Assembly: GCA_023846275.1 (NCBI GenBank) | Contig: JAIUJO010000290.1 | Location: forward strand, 334,001-398,000 | Source: Vanilla planifolia | Taxonomy: Eukaryota > Streptophyta > Magnoliopsida > Asparagales > Orchidaceae | Direction: 5' to 3' | Length of the DNA stretch: 64,000 nucleotides | Shown here: piece after piece, positions 61,101 through 64,000 of the stretch | Numbering within the stretch: the first letter of the stretch is position 1 | Layout: each line of letters begins with the position of its first letter | Notes under the pieces: model-generated | What the model saw: only the letters and a program-made list of their open reading frames with translations | Told to the model about the DNA's origin: nothing | The model's database searches: none | Position numbers and translations under genes: made by a program

Positions 61101-64000
61101 ACTTTGAAGAAATCTGATAAATTATATGAGAAAATTACTTTCATAGATGTTAAAAAGATCGAGTACACCCACAATTGCAAAGTAAATAAAAAATAAAAAT
61201 ATCTCATAACATATGTAATAACCTACTAAATAAAATAACTAATAATGTTAACATAAACATTTAAATCGATAAGGCTTCATTTAGACAAGTTCCAAGATAT
61301 GAAGGAGTTTAAGTGTAACATACTCATTCGTCATATCATCTATGAATAAAAATGCCTTATAAAACAGCTAAAATTTGGAAAATAAAATATTTAAAATTAT
61401 AAGAAAGGATATTTTATTGGAAATATCTTGTTAGGATAAGTTTGAGCACTTTTATTTCACCTTTATTGAACATTGTCACGAATTACTATGAATTTCTATA
61501 GTAAAGATGTGTAAATAATAATAAATTTATATTTTAATATTAAGTAAATATATGTTAAAGCTCAAATATAATAAATTGAATCTATGTAATCTAACCAAAA
61601 TAAAGTGATATAAATGTTACAAAAGAGGAGAATTAGAGTTTTATTGTAATATTATAAAATTAAATTGAAGAATATCAAGTAATAGAATAAATTGTATAGA
61701 ACTTCATATACCAACAAACAAAAGAGAATTAGCATAATATCTCCTATTACCAAATAAAGTATAACTCCAAATGTCTATTAATTATTGCCAAAACAAAAGA
61801 AAAAAATAAAAAATATAAAAATACATAGTTAATTGGATATAGCCCAACGAGATAAGTAGAACCACTTTTGTTACATTTTAATTGGACCTTGTATAGAATT
61901 ATTACAAATTACCTAATTAAATAAGCTAAAAAATAATAAATTATTTTTTAGTATTAAGAAAATATATATTAATGATTAAATGAGATAAATTGTTGCAATA
62001 TGATATAACAAATTGAAAATGTTGTAATTGTCACATAGGAAGAGAATTTGAGTTTCATTGCAGTATGACTAAATCAAAGAAAAATATTTAAATAAATGGG
62101 ATAAATTGTACAATAATATTGCATTCAATAACAATAAGAATAGCAAATGTAATATCCTGACTTATCAAATCAAAAATGAATCAAAATGTCTCACAAAATA
62201 TTCCTCAACGAAAATAAAATATTTTAAAATACATTAATGTATAACTAGATTGAGCTTTTTACAATGAGTCCAACTATGTTTGTTTCATGTTAATCCAAAC
62301 TCAATTGGAATTATTAAAAACTACAAAAGTAAAAAGGCATAAACAACAAAAATTTTACTATAAAAAGGCATAAACAACAAAAATTTTACTTTAATATTAG
62401 TGCTTAATTAAAAATAAATTAAAGCAATGTAATATAACAAAATCAAAACAATATAAATATCACACAAGAGGATGTTTAGAGTTAGAAAGTAATATAATAA
62501 AATCATAGTAAAAAGTTTGTACAAATAAGGTAAATTATATTCAAAATTTGTATTCCGAGATACTAAGAAGGTCGACTGTAACTTCCTTGATCATCAAATT
62601 TGCTAAAAATTATAATAACTTTTAAAGCATGCAAAAACCCTAGAAAATATAATATTTAAAAATGTAAGAAAACTTAATAAAAAGGATCTTGTAAAAACAA
62701 GTATAATAAATTTCTTTCCTCTCGATTAGATTTAATTTCTAATTAATACAAATTATCGAAACAAATAAAAATTAATGGTGAAAGCTTTTATTATTTTTTT
62801 ATTAATTAAATATACATATTTATGATGGAAAGATATAAATTAAAGTAATATAATAAAAAAAACAAAAGTGAAAATTGAATAAATTAGAAAAATCATATGA
62901 CAAAGTTGTATTCCAAGATATAAAAGACAGAGATCCACATCCTTGATCGTCAAATCAAACAAGAATCAAATTTTCTCATAGTTTAAGGATATAACTTGAA
63001 CGAATAAAATATTTCTTAAAAAAAGAATATTAAACTGGATAGAGGTCATCTAGATGAGTCAAATGATGTTTTTTGTCTTGATCAAACAAAATTTACTATT
63101 ACTATGTATCCAAAATTTAAATAAGCATAATTAATAATTGAATATTATTTTTGTATTAACAAAATATGTCATAAAGTTTAAATGAGATAAATTAAAATAA
63201 TGTAATATGACCAAATCAAAGCAATGTAAAGGTCACATAGTGATTTAGAGTTAATAAAAATTTAGCTAAATCAAAATAAAAATTTAAAGAAATGATATAA
63301 ATTAAATATAAAAGTTGCAATTCAAGATACTAAGGTTATTGTTTGTAACAAAATTTATTATGATTTCATGTATGAAATAAAATATCTTATAAAACATGCA
63401 AAAATGTTAGAAAATAAATGACTTGAAAATAAGAAAATTTATTTTTTGCTAGAAAGAGCTTATTGATAAATCCAGTGACCCATGTTTCATCTCGAATGGA
63501 CCTAATTTTGAATTATATTATGAATTCCAAAATGAAATAACAATTAAAGATAAATAATTTTTAGGTTAAATAAATATATATTGAATTTGAAATGAGATAA
63601 ACTGATGCAATATTAAAAAAACAAATCAAAGTGATGTAGAGGTCACTTGAGAGAATATTTTGTGTTACATAGTACTATAACAAAATAAAAGCTAAACATT
63701 TGAAGAAATGAGATAAATTGAGTAGGAATGTTGCATCGCTTGCTACTAAGGACATTGAGTGTAGCTTCATTAATCACTAAATTATTTAGAACATTAAATG
63801 TCTAACAAAGCATCTCAAAACTCTAAAAAGTAAAACATTTAGATGTAGAAATGACTATTTAATTAGAACATACTAAATTGTGAAAACATTTTTTTATAGA
63901 ATGTGTGCAAATATTGGATAATAAAAAATTTAAAAATTTAACAATAAATATTTAATGCGATAGTGCATGTTGAAACGAGTCCAATGACATGTTTCTCATC
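52195..64000 (+). repeat. ~420-bp satellite, block S7, forward, ~28 units, continues past the window
   Basis: The forward phrase TAGAAAGTTACATTCTAAGA at about 52,208 opens the block. Dyad 2 recurs near 52,345, 52,755, 53,140, 53,820, 54,185, 54,495, 54,900, 55,320, 55,645, 56,060, 56,475, 56,895, 57,210, 57,640 and so on. Several units are shortened by deletions: near 55,345 (CTCCATC joined to AAAGTTGAAATAAG), 59,955 (GCACTAAAAAAGTCTC, lacking dyad 1) and 61,285 (dyad 2 joined to TTCCAAGATATG). The array is cut by the window end inside dyad 2. Confidence 0.9.
62330..62390. repeat. Perfect 30-bp tandem duplication in a satellite unit
   Basis: A 30-bp string beginning TAAAAAGGCATAAACAAC occurs exactly twice (62,330-62,359 and 62,361-62,390) with one extra A between. 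It covers the AAGTAAATAAGCATAAATAA landmark and the AT palindrome region of the unit. Exact identity implies recent slippage. Confidence 0.95.

Noticed and set aside
10290-64000. CRISPR-like regularly spaced repeats
   Set aside because: The repeat unit fills the whole period with no unique spacers, and the window carries plant-type LINEs, so this is satellite DNA.

Overview
This window looks like intergenic, repeat-dominated nuclear DNA of a land plant. The main clue is a set of decayed LINEs with the plant L1 layout: a DUF4283-like ORF1 ending in a CCHC knuckle, then endonuclease, reverse transcriptase, zf-RVT and RNase H. The sheer amount of decayed repeat fits a large genome, and a gymnosperm is possible, but that is inference. 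I found no intact host gene, tRNA, rRNA or CRISPR array.

Positions 1-10,230 are three same-strand LINE relics lying head to tail. A (1-905) is only a 3' end with RNase H. B (905-5,245) runs from endonuclease to RNase H. C (5,270-10,230) has a likely 5' leader, ORF1, an unexplained segment holding a ~700-bp ancient tandem duplication, the endonuclease and the start of the RT region. C stops abruptly against satellite DNA, so it lacks its 3' half. That is the reverse of normal LINE 5' truncation.

From ~10,290 to the window end the DNA is dominated by an extremely A+T-rich tandem satellite with a repeat period of roughly 410-425 bp, about 110 diverged units by eye. Units keep a constant order of landmarks, which include two mixed-sequence inverted repeats and one AT palindrome. 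The array changes strand repeatedly: forward 10,290-16,155 and 17,425-17,545; reverse 17,545-18,055; forward 23,375-23,580 (a fragment) and 24,055-36,310; reverse 36,310-37,930; forward 37,930-43,475; reverse 43,475-52,195; forward from 52,195 off the right edge. 'Forward' means that the landmark GAGATAAATT reads on the + strand. Block borders are by eye, about +/-50 bp.

Two non-satellite stretches break the array: ~1.27 kb at 16,155-17,425 (unclassified, inside a single unit), and ~6 kb at 18,055-24,055. The larger one holds another decayed LINE (D, 19,050-20,880), a diverged satellite half-unit and sequence I could not assign. Short open frames inside the satellite are chance products of A+T-rich DNA and are not annotated. 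The most notable system is the satellite itself: unit architecture with several dyad symmetries, repeated strand switching, and (TA)n expansions arising at the same point of the unit.
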